From Streptosporangium sandarakinum (GTDB lineage Bacteria > Actinomycetota > Actinomycetes > Streptosporangiales > Streptosporangiaceae), in the NCBI RefSeq assembly GCF_013409935.1, contig NZ_JACCCO010000001.1:2914001-2978000 (forward strand): DNA of 64,000 nucleotides, written 5' to 3'. Positions 14,548 through 25,333 of this stretch are shown in pieces (the first letter of the stretch is position 1; each line of letters begins with the position of its first letter). The translations under genes and the position numbers were made by a program. Under the pieces are notes generated by a model, which was given only the letters and a program-made list of their open reading frames with translations, made no database searches and was not told the DNA's origin.

Positions 14548-14915
14548 GCGTCATCCGCTCGAAGCGGCGACATGAGAAAGAATAGCGGACTTCGGGGTGT
14601 GACGTGACATCGGCGGGATCCGGCTCGGGCGGGCCCGCCGTACGGAGGTCGCGGCCCGCCGTACGGACGGTTTCGTCGCGTGGGAGCTCCGCTGTCGCAA
14701 GGGATCCCGCGCGCGGAGGTCCCCATCGTGCGGGTCTCGCCGTACGGGGCCCTGCCGTGTGGGGTCACCGTGCGGAAGGCCCCGCCGGGGCAGGGCCCGT
14801 ACCGGCGGTGGGCGATCATTGTCACCGTCGTCGGGGTGTTGACGGTGACGTTCGATGTGTGCCGACCGGCGAAGGCGCTAGTGTCGGCGAGAGAGCTAGA
14901 GAGGACAGCCAAGGC
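14548..14915. other. Intergenic region before yajQ
   Basis: No gene is supported. It contains a short direct repeat GCCCGCCGTACGGA at 14633-14646 and 14654-14667, the tRNA-Tyr promoter on the minus strand, and the yajQ leader on the plus strand with TTGACG at 14839 and TAGTGT at 14879, which are too far apart to pair. Confidence 0.5.
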
Positions 14916-15410
14916 ATGGCCGACAGCAGTTTCGACATCGTCAGCAAGATCGACCACCAGGAGGCCGACAACGCGCTGAACCAGACGGTCAAGGAGGTCG
15001 GGCACCGGTTCGACTTCAAGGGCACCGGCGCGAACATCGCCTGGGCGGGCGGGCAGAAGGCCGTCGAGATCCGGGCCAACAGCGAGGAGCGGGCCAACGC
15101 CGTCCTCGATGTCTTCAAGGACAAGCTGATCAAGCGCGGGCTCTCCCTCAAGATCCTGGACGCCGGCGAGCCCAAGCTGTCCGGCAAGGAGTACCGGCTC
15201 ATGGTCAACCTCAAGGAGGGCATCGACCAGGAGCACGCCAAGAAGATCTCGAAGATCATCCGGGATGAGGGACCCAAGGGCGTCAAGGCCCAGATCCAGG
15301 GCGAGGAGCTGCGGGTGAGCTCCAAGAAGCGGGACGAGCTGCAGGAGGTCATCGCCCTGCTCAAGGGCAAGGACCTGGAGATCGCCCTGCAGTTCACCAA
15401 CTACCGTTGA
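14916..15410 (+). CDS. yajQ: YajQ family nucleotide-binding protein
   Basis: A 164-aa protein matching YajQ throughout: [20 protein letters not shown] at the start, [11 protein letters not shown], and a C-terminal repeat of the RNP-like fold ending in LQFTNYR. Members bind nucleotides, and c-di-GMP in some species, and may bind RNA. The start is ATG 14916, preceded by GAGAGGAC. It is a single-gene unit with its own terminator and is chromosomal, beyond the element. Confidence 0.93.
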   Translation: MADSSFDIVSKIDHQEADNALNQTVKEVGHRFDFKGTGANIAWAGGQKAVEIRANSEERANAVLDVFKDKLIKRGLSLKILDAGEPKLSGKEYRLMVNLKEGIDQEHAKKISKIIRDEGPKGVKAQIQGEELRVSSKKRDELQEVIALLKGKDLEIALQFTNYR

Positions 15411-15422
15411 CGCACCGGGAAC

Positions 15423-15453
15423 CAAGGCCCTGATCTGTGGCGTCAGGGCCTTG
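15423..15453 (+). terminator. Terminator after yajQ
   Basis: CAAGGCCCTGA (15423-15433) pairs exactly with TCAGGGCCTTG (15443-15453) around a 9-base loop, 12 bases after the stop, followed by CTCTCCT. Confidence 0.75.
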
Positions 15454-15930
15454 CTCTCCTGGGAGGACGCACCCGGGGCATGCGAACGGCACGTCCGGCC
15501 GAGCCCCATTCTCTCCCGCACGCCGCTCCCCGCCCACCGGGCAGGAAGGCGCATGCGCCGCTTCGACAGCGGCACACGCGATCGCTCATCGGATGGAGGA
15601 GCGGGAGGACCCGGCCACGTCCGGCGGCTGCCGTGGCCGCGGCACGTCCCGGCCGGAATGACGCCCAGGGCACGTTGCCCAGGAGCCGTGCCTTTCTGAA
15701 GGGCGCGGGACGCTACCGGCCCGTCTCCGCGTCGATCGCCCGTGGCAAGGCGGGCATCCGGGCCATGGACCGGAGTTCGCCGGGGGACGCCGATTCGATG
15801 TCGGCGAGACCGGACGGCCGCGCGGGGCAAGGCCGGTCGAGACCGCCGACACCGCCGGAGGAAATGCTCGATTCGCGACCAAACCTTTCGTCCCCGGGGG
15901 GCGTCTATACCGGTGGTGAAAGGAGCGCCG
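15454..15930. other. Intergenic region with no gene seen
   Basis: Nearly 480 bases between the yajQ terminator and the secreted protein gene. Several frames are open because of GC bias, but none has a ribosome site or recognisable product. The GAAAGGAG ribosome site at 15918-15925 belongs to the following gene. Confidence 0.5.
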
Positions 15931-16935
15931 ATGAACCCCCCACGCGGCACAGCCGCACTCCTCACCGCCGTGACGGCGGTGACCTCGTTCTTGATCGCGG
16001 GTCCGGCGGACGCGAAGACGGAAGCCGTGTCCGCCGACTCCGTCGACTACGCGTGGATCAAGAGCTGCCCCAAGAAGGACTACACCGTTCCCTGCGGGAA
16101 GTGGAAGCTGGCCATGCGCAGCGGGAAGACCATCACGCTGACCGACGCGCAGTCCTTCCCCAGGAGGCCCGGAGGCAAGGTCGACAAGGATCTCGGTGCC
16201 CCGCTCCGGGTCAGCGGGGACGGCCGGATCGTGAGCTACCTCAAGAACGGCCGGCTCGTCGTCCGCGACGTGAGCAGCGGCGAGGTCAGGCCGCTGCCGG
16301 GCCGGGCCGCCACCCTCCCCCGGGGGGCCGACGAGGGGGAAGTGTCCACCGCCCTCTCCCCCGACGGCTCGGTCGTCGCGGTCGACTACGGGGACGCGAA
16401 CGACAGGCTGCCGAGCCTCATCGCCGACCTGAGGACCGGCAAGGTGGCCACGCTGTCGGCGAGGGAGGACGTGGCGGGCTTCAGCCCGGACGGCGAGCAT
16501 CTGCTGACCACCCGGCAGACCGCCGACAACACCACCGAGTTCTCGGTCTTCGGCAAAGACGGCCGCAGGACCGCGCGCAGGGTCGTCCCGCAGATCGTCG
16601 CCAACAACGCCCCGTTCGCGCTGGCCGACGACGGGACCACGGTCGCCGTGGTCGTCGGCGGGGACTCGGGTAAGCCCCGCCTGCACACCTACGACCTGAC
16701 CTCCGACGCCGTCTCCGGTGCCGTACGGTTCAGCCTGCCGAAGGGCGAGGAGGTGCAACTGCTCGGATGGGGGCCGGCGGGTGCCCTCACCATGTGGAAC
16801 TACGTCGGCAACGGGGACGCGGGGACCGTCCTCGTGGTGAAGCGGACGGTGGACGCCGAGACCGGCGTCACTCGCAGGCTGCACTCCTTCAAGCCCCGGC
16901 GGGATTCGTGGATCTGGTGGGCATCCGGAGAATAG
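15931..16935 (+). CDS. Secreted beta-propeller-like protein
   Basis: A 334-aa protein with a cleavable signal peptide (hydrophobic AALLTAVTAVTSFLIAG, cleavage likely after PADA). The mature part has repeated TolB/WD40-like blades with SPDG turns (ALSPDGSVVAVDY, GFSPDGEHLLTT) and no catalytic motif. ATG 15931 is fixed by GAAAGGAG. It is followed 21 bases later by the PPOX-type gene. The role is unknown; ligand or protein binding outside the membrane is a reasonable guess. Confidence 0.75.
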   Translation: MNPPRGTAALLTAVTAVTSFLIAGPADAKTEAVSADSVDYAWIKSCPKKDYTVPCGKWKLAMRSGKTITLTDAQSFPRRPGGKVDKDLGAPLRVSGDGRIVSYLKNGRLVVRDVSSGEVRPLPGRAATLPRGADEGEVSTALSPDGSVVAVDYGDANDRLPSLIADLRTGKVATLSAREDVAGFSPDGEHLLTTRQTADNTTEFSVFGKDGRRTARRVVPQIVANNAPFALADDGTTVAVVVGGDSGKPRLHTYDLTSDAVSGAVRFSLPKGEEVQLLGWGPAGALTMWNYVGNGDAGTVLVVKRTVDAETGVTRRLHSFKPRRDSWIWWASGE

Positions 16936-16956
16936 CCACTCGCTATCTTCCCTTTT

Positions 16957-17532
16957 ATGGGGAAAATTCATGACAGGATCGATGGCCGGCTGCGCGCGTT
17001 CATCGAGGCGCAGCCGGTCTACTTCGTCGCCACCGCCCCCGAACAGGGTGGACACGTCAACGTCTCCCCCAAGGGATACGCCGACACCTTCGCCGTCCTC
17101 GGCGACACCACCGTCGCCTACCTCGACCTGGACGGCAGCGGAGTGGAGACCGTCTCCCACCTCCGTCAGAACGGCCGCATCACGATCATGTTCTGCGCCT
17201 TCTCCGGGCCGCCCAACATCGTCCGCCTGTACGGCACCGGCCGGGTCGTCCTCCCGGCCGACCCCGACTTCCCCGAGCTGATCCGGAACTTCGGCCCGCA
17301 CCCGGGCGTCCGGACGATCATCGTCGTCGAATGCGACCGCATCGCCGACTCCTGCGGCTACTCGGTGCCGTTCATGTCCTTCGACCAGGACCGGACGCTG
17401 CTGGACGAGTGGACCGGGCGCAAGGACGTCCAGCGCAGGCGCGCCTACCGGGCCAAGCACAACCGCGAGAGCATCGACGGCATCCCCGGCCTCGCCCCCG
17501 AGGAGACCGACCCCGTCACCCACCACTCCTGA
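16957..17532 (+). CDS. Pyridoxamine 5'-phosphate oxidase family protein
   Basis: A 191-aa split-barrel flavin/F420-binding family protein: YFVATAP near residue 22, NVSPKGYADTF, then YLDLDGSG and GRITIMFCAF strands. Such actinobacterial members reduce or oxidise small substrates with flavin or F420; the substrate is unknown. The mRNA may be leaderless: TATCTT at 16944-16949 places the transcription start at the ATG, and no ribosome site is visible. Confidence 0.85.
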   Translation: MGKIHDRIDGRLRAFIEAQPVYFVATAPEQGGHVNVSPKGYADTFAVLGDTTVAYLDLDGSGVETVSHLRQNGRITIMFCAFSGPPNIVRLYGTGRVVLPADPDFPELIRNFGPHPGVRTIIVVECDRIADSCGYSVPFMSFDQDRTLLDEWTGRKDVQRRRAYRAKHNRESIDGIPGLAPEETDPVTHHS

Positions 17533-17599
17533 GGGACGGGTTCCAGCCCTGGCGGCCGTCCTCGCCCCGGCCCTCCGGGAAGAGGACGTCCGCGACGGC

Positions 17600-18451
17600 T
17601 CAGCGGCGGTAGCCGGCCATCCGCTCCAGGCGGGCGACGCGGTCGGCGGTGGGCGGGTGGGTGGAGAACAGGCGGCCGATGCCCGCGCCCCGGAACGGGT
17701 TGGCGATCATCAGGTGGGAGGCGGAGGCGATACGGCCGTTCTCCGGGAGCGGCAGCCGGCGGGCGCCCATCTCGATCTTCCGCAGGGCCGAGGCGAGGGC
17801 CAGCGGGTCACCGGTGAGCCGGGCGCCGGACTCGTCGGCCTGGTACTCCCGGGAGCGGGACACGGCCATCTGGATCATCCCGGCGGCGACGGGGCCGAGC
17901 ACCATCATCAGCAGCGCGCCGACGAAGCCGGGGCCCTCGTCGTCGTCCCCGCCGCCGAAGAACATGCCGATGTAACCGAAGTAGGTGATCACTGTGGCGA
18001 GCGCTGCGGCCACCGAGGAGATCAGGATGTCGCGGTTGTAGACGTGGGACAACTCGTGCCCGATGACGCCGCGCAGTTCCCGCTCGTCGAGGAGCCGGGT
18101 GATGCCGTAGGTCACGCAGACCGCGGCGTTCCGGGGGTTGCGGCCGGTCGCGAAGGCGTTGGGCTGCATCGTCGGCGAGACGTACAGCCGCGGCATGGGC
18201 TGGCGGGCCTCGGTGGAGAGCTGGCGCACGATGCGGTAGAGGACCGGCTGCTCGACCTCGCTCACCGGGCGGGCGCGCATCGCCGACAGGGCGATGCGGT
18301 CGGAGAAGAAGTAGGCGAAACCGTTGGAGGCCAGCGCGATGAGAACGGCGATCTGCACGCCCGCGCCGCCCCCCAGCCAGGCGCCCACCGCGATGATGAC
18401 CGCCGACAGCGTGCCGAGGAGGACCGCGGTACGCAGACCGTTGTGGCGCAC
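17600..18451 (-). CDS. htpX: HtpX membrane zinc metalloprotease
   Basis: A 283-aa M48 peptidase with two N-terminal membrane helices, the HELSH zinc motif ([14 protein letters not shown]), two further membrane segments, and the third ligand Glu in [10 protein letters not shown]. It degrades misfolded membrane proteins. GTG 18451 is chosen because AAAGGAC stands before it and the product then starts [12 protein letters not shown], like other HtpX proteins; an upstream frame to 18505 is open but unlikely. It follows the nuo cluster on the same strand. Confidence 0.93.
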   Translation of the reverse strand: MRHNGLRTAVLLGTLSAVIIAVGAWLGGGAGVQIAVLIALASNGFAYFFSDRIALSAMRARPVSEVEQPVLYRIVRQLSTEARQPMPRLYVSPTMQPNAFATGRNPRNAAVCVTYGITRLLDERELRGVIGHELSHVYNRDILISSVAAALATVITYFGYIGMFFGGGDDDEGPGFVGALLMMVLGPVAAGMIQMAVSRSREYQADESGARLTGDPLALASALRKIEMGARRLPLPENGRIASASHLMIANPFRGAGIGRLFSTHPPTADRVARLERMAGYRR

Positions 18452-18628
18452 TGCACCGTCCTTTCGGTGGATGCGATTCGGCCGGTGCCGACTCATCAGT
18501 GCCAACGTTTCCGGCCAGGTCGAACGTTCCCCGGCCTAGCCGGACGTTCCCCGGGGGCGCTCTGCCGACGGTGATGGACGGCCCCAGTGGAGGCCCGGCC
18601 GACGGCGGCGATCCGGGGCCGGGAGCAC

Positions 18629-20413
18629 TCAGCCGGTGGCGATGAGTGTCTCCGGCAGGAGGACGAACACCGTCTGCGGGGCGACGGAGAAGAGCACGGC
18701 GACGACGGCCGCCAGAGCGATCGCCACACCCGCCGCCACCTGCCCGGTACGGCCGCCGGCCGCCGCGGAGACGGCTCCCGGCGCGACCGGGACGGCCTCG
18801 GGGGCGGTCCCCGCCACGCCCGGAGCCGGAGCTGGAACCGGAACCGGAGCCATGGCCGGGGCTTCGGCTGGAGCCGGGGTGGTGGTCGCGGCGGGAACAG
18901 GGGCCGGAGTGAAGATCCGTACGACCCAGGCGACGTAGTAGTACAGGCCGATCACCGTGTTGACGGCCATCACGGCGGCCAGCCAGCCCAGCCCGCCGCC
19001 GACGAGCTCCCGGAACACAACGATCTTGGCGAACAACCCGGCCAGCCCCGGCGGCAGGCCCGCCAGGCAGATCAGGAAGAAGGCCAGCGCCGGACCGGCG
19101 ATCCGGCTGCGGGCGGCGAACCCGCGGTAGCCGTCCAGCTCGCCCGATTCGCCGCGCCGCGCAGCCAGCATGACCACCGCGAAGGCGCCGAGGTTCATCG
19201 CCGCGTAGAACGCCAGGTAGGCGACGGAGGCGTTCATCGCCCGCTCGTCACGGACCGCGAGAGGAGCGAGGATGTACCCCGACTGGGCGACCGACGACCA
19301 GGCGAGCAGCCGTACGGCACGGCGCCGGCGCAGGGCCAGCAGGTTTCCGGCGGTCATGGTCAGCGCGGCGACGACCGCGACCAGCGGGGCCCAGACCGGC
19401 GCCAGGTTTCGCAGGCCGCCGACCAGGACGAGGATCAGCCCGGCGAACCCCGCGGCCTTGGAGACCACCGAGAGGAGGGCCGCGACGGGGATGGGGGCGC
19501 CCTCGTAGACGTCGCCCGCCCAGGCGTGGAACGGCACCGCGGCCACCTTGAAGGCGAACCCGGCGAGCACCAGGACCGCGGCGACGGCGAGCACGGGCGG
19601 CAGGTCGTGACCGATCTGGAGTGAGGACGCGTACGCCCCGTCGACGCCGCCCGCCGTGACGGCGGCCGGCCCGGCCGTCCCCACGCCGGAGCCGGATACG
19701 GCGCCCGCCGCGGCCCCCGGCACCGCGTGCGGTACCCGGGCCAGCCGTTCGAGGTAAACGGTGCCGGTCAGGCCGTACAGCAGGGAGATCCCGAAGAGCA
19801 TCACGGCCGTGGAGACCACGGAGACGAGGAAGAGCTTGACGGCGGCCTCCGAACCGCGGCCGTCGTAACGCCTGAGCGCGGTGAGGGCGAAGACCGGCAA
19901 CGAGGCCAGTTCCAGCGCGACCACAAGCATCACCAGGTCGCGGGAGGCGGGCAGCGCGACCGCGCCGGTCAGCGTGCAGAGCAGCAGGAAGTGCCACTCA
20001 CCGGCGGGGATGTCGCCGAACGACAGCTCGGTCATCGACAGCAGCACCACGATGATCCCGGCGGCCAGCGCGAGCCCGGCGAAGACCAGGGTGAAGCCGT
20101 CCACCACGAACGAGCACGGGGGCGCGGCACCCGCCTCCGGCGCGGTGACCGGGAACGGCGCGCCGGGTCCGGGGGCGGCGGAGCCCGGCAGGCCGGGGGG
20201 CACGCAGAAGGTGCGCAGCGGCCCCGCCGCCCGCACGGCCTGGGAGATCACCACGGCAAGGGCGCCGGTCACCCCGGCCAGTGTCACGATGCCGAGCAGT
20301 GGCCTGGCGTACGGCGCGCGGGGCAGGAAGACGTCCAGGAGCAGCACGAGCCCGGCGGTGAGCGCCAGGATCAGCGGTGGCGCGACGGCGTAGTAGTCGA
20401 TCGGCTGGATCAC
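18629..20413 (-). CDS. nuoN: NADH-quinone oxidoreductase subunit N (second set)
   Basis: A 594-aa antiporter-like proton-pumping subunit of complex I, with about 14 membrane helices. The conserved Lys segments FKVAAVPFHAWAGDVYEGAP and FAKIVVF are visible. Two Ala/Gly/Pro-rich insertions (about residues 245-275 and near 520-560) make it longer than usual NuoN (about 480). The GTG start at 20413 overlaps the nuoM stop. Last gene of the partial nuo cluster. Confidence 0.93.
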   Translation of the reverse strand: MIQPIDYYAVAPPLILALTAGLVLLLDVFLPRAPYARPLLGIVTLAGVTGALAVVISQAVRAAGPLRTFCVPPGLPGSAAPGPGAPFPVTAPEAGAAPPCSFVVDGFTLVFAGLALAAGIIVVLLSMTELSFGDIPAGEWHFLLLCTLTGAVALPASRDLVMLVVALELASLPVFALTALRRYDGRGSEAAVKLFLVSVVSTAVMLFGISLLYGLTGTVYLERLARVPHAVPGAAAGAVSGSGVGTAGPAAVTAGGVDGAYASSLQIGHDLPPVLAVAAVLVLAGFAFKVAAVPFHAWAGDVYEGAPIPVAALLSVVSKAAGFAGLILVLVGGLRNLAPVWAPLVAVVAALTMTAGNLLALRRRRAVRLLAWSSVAQSGYILAPLAVRDERAMNASVAYLAFYAAMNLGAFAVVMLAARRGESGELDGYRGFAARSRIAGPALAFFLICLAGLPPGLAGLFAKIVVFRELVGGGLGWLAAVMAVNTVIGLYYYVAWVVRIFTPAPVPAATTTPAPAEAPAMAPVPVPAPAPGVAGTAPEAVPVAPGAVSAAAGGRTGQVAAGVAIALAAVVAVLFSVAPQTVFVLLPETLIATG

Positions 20414-22164
20414 GGCGCCCCCAGGAGGCTTCGGGCCACCGGGCCGGTGACGTCGAGCAACGCCTTGGGCCACAGGCCGAGCAGCAGGATCAGCGCCATG
20501 AGCGGCACCCAGGCGACGAGTTCGTGGGGCGCGACGTCCCGCATGCCCCGCCTCCCGTGCCCCCTTCCACGGCCGGTGCTCCCCACGTCTGCCGTGCCCT
20601 CTCCGCTTTCGGCGTTCCCGGTGCCGCCTGTGTCCGCCGGGCCGACGGCGGCCAGCACCGGGGCGTGGACGGTCTCGACGGGCCGGCCGTGGGTGACGCG
20701 GGAGAGCATGGACAGGAAGTACGCGGCGGTCAGGACGGTGCCGAGGCCACCGAGGGCCATGAAGACGAGATAGAGGGAACGCGGCAGGCCCGCCGCCGGC
20801 CGGAACGCCCCCAGGAGGGAGAGCACCTCGCCCCAGAAGCCCGCCAGGCCGGGAAGGCCCAGGGAGGCGACGGCGGCGAAGGTGAGCACGGAGCCGAGCC
20901 GGGGCAGGCGTGTCAGCATCCCACCGCCGAGCGACGGGATCTCCGCGGTGCCGTAGCGCTCCTTGATCGAGCCGACGACGAAGAACAGCAGCGCGGTGAT
21001 CAGGCCGTGGGCGATGTTGCCGAACAGCGCTCCGTTGAAGCCGGCCGGGGTGAGCGCGGCGAAGCCCAGGAGGACGAAGCCCATGTGACCGATGGAGGAG
21101 TAGGCGATCATCCGTTTGAGGTCGCGCTGGGCGAGACAGGCCAGGGAACCGTAGATGATGCCGATCACCGCGAAGGCGCCCAGCCACGGGGCCAGGACGG
21201 TGGCGCCGCCGGGGAGCATCGGGACGGCGATGCGGGCGAAGCCGTACGTGCCCATCTTGAGCAGGACGCCCGCGAGGAGCACCGAGCCGACGGTGGGCGC
21301 CTCGGTGTGGGCGTCGGGCAGCCAGGTGTGCAGTGGCCACATCGGGGTCTTCACCGCGAGACCGGCGCCGACCGCCAGGAAGGCGAGGATCTGCGCGGCC
21401 CGGGACATGCCGGTTCCGTGGGCACGGGCGAGAGCGGTCATGTCCAGGGTGCCGGTCTGCGCCCAGATGAACAGCAGGCCCAGCAGGAGCACCACCGAGC
21501 CGAGGAGCGTGTAGAGGATGAACTTGGTGGCCGCCGCCCGGCGGCGGTGACCGCCCCAGATGGCGATCACGAAGTACATCGGGATGAGGACGACCTCGAA
21601 GAACACGAAGAACAGCAGCAGGTCCAGCGCCAGGAAGGTGCCGATCATGCCCACTTCGAGGACCAGCAATGTGAACGCCAGGGCCCGCGGGCGGCCGCCG
21701 TCCGCGGGCTCGGACGGACGGCCGGACGCCGCCCCGGGTGGGTCGCCGGGCGAAGGCGTGGACGGGCCTCCGGGCGAAGGCGTCGCCGAGCGGCCGGGGG
21801 CGGGCACGCGGCCGGACCCGGCGGGGCGACCCCGGCAGAGGTAGGCGAAGCAGAGGAAGGTCAGCAGCGCGGTCAGCAGGACCAGCGGCAGCGAGACGCC
21901 GTCCACGCCGAGGTGGAACCTGAGGCCCAGGCCGGGAATCCACGGCAGGTTCGTGACGAACTGCATCCGGGCCGGGTCGTCGTGGTCGAAGGCGGCGGCC
22001 AGGACGGCCGACAGCGCGAGCGTGATCCCGGACACCGCCAGGCCGTACCGGGGGAACCAGCGTTCCCGGGCCGTCGGGCCCCGGGCCGCCGAGCCCACCG
22101 GAACGGCCAGCAGAACCGCCCCGGCGAGCGGGACCGCGAGCAACGCGACCGGCAACCAGCTCAT
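20410..22164 (-). CDS. nuoM: NADH-quinone oxidoreductase subunit M (second set)
   Basis: A 584-aa proton-pumping subunit. Recognisable segments are LLFFVFFEVVLIPMYF with the key Glu, [18 protein letters not shown] with Lys just before it, and LKRMIAYSSIGHMG. Extra low-complexity loops occur near residue 115-155 (PSPGGPSTPSPG) and near 530. ATG 22164 is preferred to GTG 22176 because GGAGGTGG lies at proper spacing. A 214-base gap separates it from nuoL. Confidence 0.93.
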   Translation of the reverse strand: MSWLPVALLAVPLAGAVLLAVPVGSAARGPTARERWFPRYGLAVSGITLALSAVLAAAFDHDDPARMQFVTNLPWIPGLGLRFHLGVDGVSLPLVLLTALLTFLCFAYLCRGRPAGSGRVPAPGRSATPSPGGPSTPSPGDPPGAASGRPSEPADGGRPRALAFTLLVLEVGMIGTFLALDLLLFFVFFEVVLIPMYFVIAIWGGHRRRAAATKFILYTLLGSVVLLLGLLFIWAQTGTLDMTALARAHGTGMSRAAQILAFLAVGAGLAVKTPMWPLHTWLPDAHTEAPTVGSVLLAGVLLKMGTYGFARIAVPMLPGGATVLAPWLGAFAVIGIIYGSLACLAQRDLKRMIAYSSIGHMGFVLLGFAALTPAGFNGALFGNIAHGLITALLFFVVGSIKERYGTAEIPSLGGGMLTRLPRLGSVLTFAAVASLGLPGLAGFWGEVLSLLGAFRPAAGLPRSLYLVFMALGGLGTVLTAAYFLSMLSRVTHGRPVETVHAPVLAAVGPADTGGTGNAESGEGTADVGSTGRGRGHGRRGMRDVAPHELVAWVPLMALILLLGLWPKALLDVTGPVARSLLGAP

Positions 22165-22378
22165 GTCACCCGCCACCTCCCGGTCACGGCTCTCTCCGGT
22201 GCGGTGATCGGCCCGGCTCCGGAAACCCGGGCCTGACCGGGCCGGTGCGCGGAACCGGCTCGGTCCGGAAGCGGCTCCGGGGATGAAGCCGGCCGGTGGG
22301 CGGCGCCGATCCGGAAGACGCCGCCGGCCTGCCGGGCGGAACCGGCTGGACAGGTGAGGACGGGTCCGCGGGCGGGGG

Positions 22379-24418
22379 TCATCTGAGCATCACCGCTCCC
22401 ACCGCGAGAAGCAGGACGCCCGCGAGCAGGCCGGTGACGTAGAGCTGGGCGTTGCCGTTCTGCGCCCGGCGCACCAGGCCCGCCAGCCCGGTGACCGTCC
22501 GGCCGGAACCGCGCACCGCTCCGTCCACCACGCGGCCGTCGGCACGGGCGACCACGTACGCGAGGAGCAGCGTGGGACGGACGAGCACCGCGCGGTACAG
22601 CTCGTCGACGGAGAACGCCCGCTCGCAGAGCCCGCGGAGAGGGCCGAGCAGCCGGGCCGGGTCCCGCCGGGGATCGGCCCGCCACACGGCGTGGACCGCG
22701 CCGGCGCCCAGCAGCGCGAGCGCGACGCTGAGGACGGCCGTGCCCCAGTGGATGTGGAGCGCGCCGGGCAGACCCAGGAGCAGGGCTGGAACGGCGAGAA
22801 TGATGATCGGCCAGCGCATGACGGGCGGCGCCTCGTGGACGGCGGCGGACGGGGCGGGCTCGGAGGCGGACTCAGGGGCGATGGACGGGGCGGGCTCGGA
22901 GGCGGACTCAGGGGCGATGGACGGGGCGGGCTCGGAGGCGGACTCAGGGGCGATGGACGGGGCGGGCTCGGAGGCGGCGGTGCCGGGGAGGCCGGAGAGG
23001 GCACGTTCGCCGAAGAACGTCCGCAGCCACGCGCGGGTGGCGTAGGCGCCGGTCACCGCGACGGTGGCGAGCGCGCAGCCGTACAGGAGCAGGGCCACGG
23101 GGGCGGCGAGGTGACCCGCGGACAGGGACCGCTCGACCGCCGCCAGCACCTCGTCCTTGCTGAAGAAACCACTGGCCGGCGGGAGGCCGGCCAGGGCGGC
23201 GAACCCGATCGTCATCGCCGCGAAGGTGACGGGCAGCCCCCGGCGCAGACCGCCCATCGCGCTCATGAGGTTGGAGCCGACCGCGTGGATCACCGCCCCC
23301 GCGCACAGGAAGAGCAGGGCCTTGAAAGCGCCGTGGGTGATCAGGTGGAAGACCGCCGCGTCGCGGGAGCCGGCGGCCAGGGCCCCGGCCATATAGGCGA
23401 GCTGGCTGATCGTGGAATAGGCCAGCACCCGCTTGAGGTCGTCCTGCGCGAGGGCGGCCAGCGCGGCGCCGAGCATGCCGAGCGCGGCCATGACCGCCAG
23501 CACGTCCAGGGCGGGTCCGGAGGCCAGGAAGACCGGATAGAGGCGGGCGACGACGAAGATGCCGGCCGCGACCATGGTGGCCGCGTGGATGAGGGCGCTG
23601 ATCGGGGTCGGGCCGGCCATCGCGTCGGGGAGCCAGGTGTGCAGCGGCACCTGGGCGCTCTTCCCGGCGACCCCGGCCAGCAGCAGGAGGGCGGCGGCGA
23701 GGATCGTGCCGGGCGGCAGCTCCGGGAGCTTGGCGAGGACGTCGGCGATCCGGAAGCCGCCGGCCGCCGTGCCGAGGACGAAGACGCCGAACAGGAAGCC
23801 GACGTCGCCGATCCGCGTGACCAGGAACGCCTTGATCGCCGCCCGCGAGTTGGCCCGGTCTTCCCACCAGTGCCCGATCAGCAGGTAGGAGCACAGGCCC
23901 ATGACCTCCCAGCCCACGTAGAGGACGAGGAGGTCGGCCGCGTAGACGACCAGGAGCATGGCGCTGGTGAACAGGCTGATGAAAGCGCTGTAGGAGGGGT
24001 AGCGCCGGTCGTCGCGCAGGTAGCCCACGGAGTAGACCTGGACGGCGAGCGCCACCACGGTGACCAGCACCGCGATCGTCGCGGCGAGGCCGTCGACGAG
24101 CAGTCCGACGGAGATCGGCGCCGAGCCCGTGTCAACGGCCACGGACGCCGTGGCGACACGGGCGGTGCCGGCCGACCCGGTGAACCGGGAGAGCCAGTCA
24201 CCTCCCCCGGCGGCCTGACCGGCCCGTATGGAATACGCCAGCCAGATCGTGAGCAGCGTGGAGACCGCGGTGGGCACGATCGCGATCCAGGCGGCCCGCC
24301 GGTTCGCGGCCGCGTCGGCCGCCCCTCCGCGGAGCCCCTTCGGGAACCGGGAGCCCAGCAGGCCGGCGGCCGCGGCCGCGAACGGCAACAGGATGGCGAG
24401 GACGGCGGCGGTGGTCAC
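22379..24418 (-). CDS. nuoL: NADH-quinone oxidoreductase subunit L (second set)
   Basis: A 679-aa proton-pumping subunit with the lateral helix. Visible motifs are [50 protein letters not shown] and [17 protein letters not shown]. Near residue 480-525 a 12-residue unit [12 protein letters not shown] is repeated about 3.6 times, inserted in a loop before the lateral helix. The GTG start overlaps nuoK. Confidence 0.93.
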   Translation of the reverse strand: MTTAAVLAILLPFAAAAAGLLGSRFPKGLRGGAADAAANRRAAWIAIVPTAVSTLLTIWLAYSIRAGQAAGGGDWLSRFTGSAGTARVATASVAVDTGSAPISVGLLVDGLAATIAVLVTVVALAVQVYSVGYLRDDRRYPSYSAFISLFTSAMLLVVYAADLLVLYVGWEVMGLCSYLLIGHWWEDRANSRAAIKAFLVTRIGDVGFLFGVFVLGTAAGGFRIADVLAKLPELPPGTILAAALLLLAGVAGKSAQVPLHTWLPDAMAGPTPISALIHAATMVAAGIFVVARLYPVFLASGPALDVLAVMAALGMLGAALAALAQDDLKRVLAYSTISQLAYMAGALAAGSRDAAVFHLITHGAFKALLFLCAGAVIHAVGSNLMSAMGGLRRGLPVTFAAMTIGFAALAGLPPASGFFSKDEVLAAVERSLSAGHLAAPVALLLYGCALATVAVTGAYATRAWLRTFFGERALSGLPGTAASEPAPSIAPESASEPAPSIAPESASEPAPSIAPESASEPAPSAAVHEAPPVMRWPIIILAVPALLLGLPGALHIHWGTAVLSVALALLGAGAVHAVWRADPRRDPARLLGPLRGLCERAFSVDELYRAVLVRPTLLLAYVVARADGRVVDGAVRGSGRTVTGLAGLVRRAQNGNAQLYVTGLLAGVLLLAVGAVMLR
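22847..22977. repeat. 36-bp tandem repeat inside nuoL
   Basis: A 36-bp unit beginning GGACGGGGCGGGCTCGGAGG is present in three exact copies (22847-22882, 22883-22918, 22919-22954) plus 23 bases of a fourth. It is in frame and encodes the 12-aa repeat of the NuoL loop. Exact identity between units indicates recent expansion and probable length variation between strains. Confidence 0.85.
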
Positions 24419-24795
24419 GGGCCCTCACCGGGCCCGGAAGAAGGCGGGGACACGGCCCCGGGGACGGATGTGGATCCGGTGGGGGCGGGGGTCTCGGCCA
24501 GGAGGCGGAGGCGGTCGAGATCGACGGTCCGGCGGTTGCGGTAGAGGGCGAGGATGATCGCCAGGCCGAGACCGACCTCCGCCGCGGCGATCACGATGAC
24601 GAACAGGGTGAGGACCTGGCCGGCGTGCAGGCGGTCGCGCAACCACACGTCGAACGCGACCAGGTTGAGGTTGACCGCGTTGAGCATGAGCTCGACGGAC
24701 ATCAGGACGAGGATCGTGTTGCGCCGGGCGAGCACGCCGTACACGCCGATGGAGAACAGCAGCGCCGAGACGACCGCCGGGTAGACGATGTGCAT
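24415..24795 (-). CDS. nuoK: NADH-quinone oxidoreductase subunit K (second set)
   Basis: A 126-aa protein with three membrane helices and the conserved Glu in [13 protein letters not shown] and in [12 protein letters not shown]. The C-terminal tail of about 25 residues is longer than normal NuoK (about 100 aa). It overlaps nuoL and follows nuoJ by one base. Confidence 0.93.
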   Translation of the reverse strand: MHIVYPAVVSALLFSIGVYGVLARRNTILVLMSVELMLNAVNLNLVAFDVWLRDRLHAGQVLTLFVIVIAAAEVGLGLAIILALYRNRRTVDLDRLRLLAETPAPTGSTSVPGAVSPPSSGPGEGP

Positions 24796-24796
24796 G

Positions 24797-25333
24797 TCAG
24801 CCCCTCCCCCGGATGTCGGTGCGGGACAGCACGATGGCGCCGATCAGGGCGGCCAGCAGGAGGACCGAGAGCGCCTCGAAGGGCAGCACCCAGTTGCGGA
24901 AGACGCTGGAGCCGATCTCGCCGGCCGAACCGCCACCGGCCCGGAGGGGGGCGTAGGCGGTGCGGAAGCCGTCGACCACGACGGTGACCAGGACGGCGGC
25001 CGTGGCGAGCGCCACGAGCGCGGCGGCCGGTCGGTTCCCGCTGTCGAGATCGGCCGACCTGCCGATCGGGGCACGGGTGAGCATGATGCCGAACAGCAGC
25101 AGGACCACGATCGCGCCGACGTATATCAGCACCTGGACCCAGGCGACGAACTCAGCCGTCAGGACGAGGTAACACCCCGCGAGCGCGCCGAACGTGACGA
25201 CCAGCCAGAGGGCCGCGTGGACGAGTTGCCTGGTGGTCACCACCAGCAGCGCCGCCCCGACCGCCACCGCGCCGAGCAGCAGGAAGACGATCTCCTGCCC
25301 GGTCGGTGACAGATAGGACGGCGCGTCGGTCAC
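24797..25333 (-). CDS. nuoJ: NADH-quinone oxidoreductase subunit J (second set)
   Basis: A 178-aa protein with five membrane helices. Helix 3 motif [20 protein letters not shown] is clear. The GTG start overlaps the nuoI stop by four bases. Confidence 0.93.
   Translation of the reverse strand: MTDAPSYLSPTGQEIVFLLLGAVAVGAALLVVTTRQLVHAALWLVVTFGALAGCYLVLTAEFVAWVQVLIYVGAIVVLLLFGIMLTRAPIGRSADLDSGNRPAAALVALATAAVLVTVVVDGFRTAYAPLRAGGGSAGEIGSSVFRNWVLPFEALSVLLLAALIGAIVLSRTDIRGRG

Noticed and set aside
14172-14585. 137-codon plus-strand open frame over the tRNA
   Set aside because: Overlaps tRNA-Tyr and its terminator and has no ribosome site.
15586-17526. 646-codon minus-strand open frame
   Set aside because: Opposes the secreted protein and PPOX-type gene, which have clear ribosome sites or motifs.
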